Shown: positions 63,924 through 64,000 of the stretch, one piece after another
Layout: every line of letters starts with the position of its first letter
How positions within the stretch are numbered: position 1 is the stretch's first letter
From: Limanda limanda
Taxonomy: Eukaryota > Chordata > Actinopteri > Pleuronectiformes > Pleuronectidae
Direction of reading: 5' to 3'
Length of the DNA stretch: 64,000 nt
Assembly: GCF_963576545.1 (NCBI RefSeq)
Contig: NW_026870590.1
Span: 62,001-126,000 of the forward strand
Position numbers and translations under genes: made by a program
Notes under the pieces: generated by a model
The model's database searches: none
The model's input: only the letters and a program-made list of their open reading frames with translations
Told to the model about the DNA's origin: nothing

Positions 63924-64000
63924 TGCAAGTAGGCTCTACCCCCACTAAATGTGGTAGCGCGCATCGATCGGTACCATCCTTGAGCTTCTCCGACTTTCGG
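63924..64000 (+). repeat. Partial monomer A, right edge
   Basis: The first 77 bp of an A monomer, cut by the window edge just before its telomere-motif tract. It carries the AAATGTGG variant also seen at 26534, 27335, 29579 and 30380, and near 47891 and 49336. Confidence 0.95.

Larger units (their letters stand above)
1..64000. repeat. Two-monomer tandem satellite array with embedded TTAGGG tracts
   Basis: The window is satellite DNA from edge to edge. Reading it monomer by monomer gives 103 complete B (155 bp), 295 complete A (163 bp, or 157/156 bp in 24 copies) and partial units at both ends. The lengths sum exactly: 24 copies lack 6 bp, five copies lack 1 bp, and one has 1 bp extra. All units are head to tail on the same strand; I found no inversion, unique insertion or mobile element. 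Neighbouring units usually differ at a few bases or none, so homogenisation is recent. Array size, monomer length and HOR structure fit eukaryotic heterochromatin. A location near a telomere is suggested by the TTAGGG tracts but not shown. The array continues past both edges. Confidence 0.98.
51884..64000 (+). repeat. Array region 6: return of the GCGCAC domain
   Basis: B starts: 51884, 52365, 52684, 53491, 54461, 54942, 55423, 55741, 56548, 57518, 57999, 58957, 59438, 59919, 60726, 61044, 61845, 62326, 62807, 63125, 63606. A counts: 2,1,4,5,2 / 2,1,4,5,2 / 5,2,2,4,1,4,2,2,1,2 and the cut end. GCGCAC A copies reappear from about 51.6 kb. The B at 52365 has one inserted base (CCCCTC) and is 156 bp. 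Confidence 0.85.

Noticed and set aside
198..63964. Hundreds of minus-strand open frames of 104-424 codons with near-identical products (beginning MGVEPTCK)
   Set aside because: They overlap one another in different frames over the same repeat, start at GTG, and end wherever a monomer shifts the frame. All frames carry the same DNA variation, so no coding constraint is visible. They are products of monomer lengths 163 and 155.
1..64000. CRISPR array
   Set aside because: The repeats are 155-163 bp, directly contiguous and have no unique spacers; no cas genes are present.
1..64000. Transposable element or its terminal repeats
   Set aside because: No open frame of a transposase or reverse transcriptase, no target-site duplication and no element boundary; every base is accounted for by A or B monomers.
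1..64000. Bacterial or phage origin
   Set aside because: No genes, ribosome sites or operons; 64 kb of two-monomer satellite with HORs and TTAGGG tracts is a eukaryotic pattern.

Overview
The whole window is one uninterrupted, head-to-tail tandem satellite array. I see no gene, RNA gene, transposon or unique sequence. It is built from two related monomers. Monomer A is 163 bp (295 complete copies plus one cut by the right edge); monomer B is 155 bp (103 copies). All 399 monomers lie in the same orientation. Each A carries a short tract of the telomere motif TTAGGG: four GGG runs in 271 copies and three in 24 copies (length 157 or 156 bp). B has no such tract. Both monomers are about 47% GC and end in the same 43-bp module. 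Their first 80 bp align without gaps at about 71% identity, and their middles differ. B never sits next to another B; 1 to 10 A copies separate successive Bs.

This is nuclear DNA of a eukaryote. Arrays of 150-180 bp monomers organised in higher-order repeats (HORs) are typical of subtelomeric, pericentromeric or centromeric heterochromatin. The TTAGGG motif points to a lineage with that telomere sequence: vertebrates and many other animals, filamentous fungi, trypanosomatids, or the Asparagales among plants. Many recurrent variants are CpG to TpG or CpA changes, which suggests cytosine methylation. I cannot name the species.

Layout, by monomer order and shared private variants: (1) 1-9667, an A subtype with CpG lost in the GCGCGC box, HOR segment of 14 monomers; (2) 9668-26187, HORs of 12 to 16 monomers tagged by a B with GGTCTG followed by a short A; (3) 26188-37089, a 3045-bp 19-mer twice, then a 2087-bp 13-mer twice; (4) 37090-43360, a 2895-bp 18-mer twice plus part of a third, with runs of ten A; (5) 43361-51883, short HORs of 807 and about 1288 bp and mixed types; (6) 51884-64000, a 3057-bp 19-mer twice, then less regular. 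Region 6 carries the same HOR type as region 1, about 50 kb away.

Nothing here works together as genes do. The long open frames on the minus strand are by-products of the monomer lengths. The biology of interest is structural: telomere-motif and G-quadruplex dosage, HOR turnover, a conserved core that may bind protein, and CpG decay.
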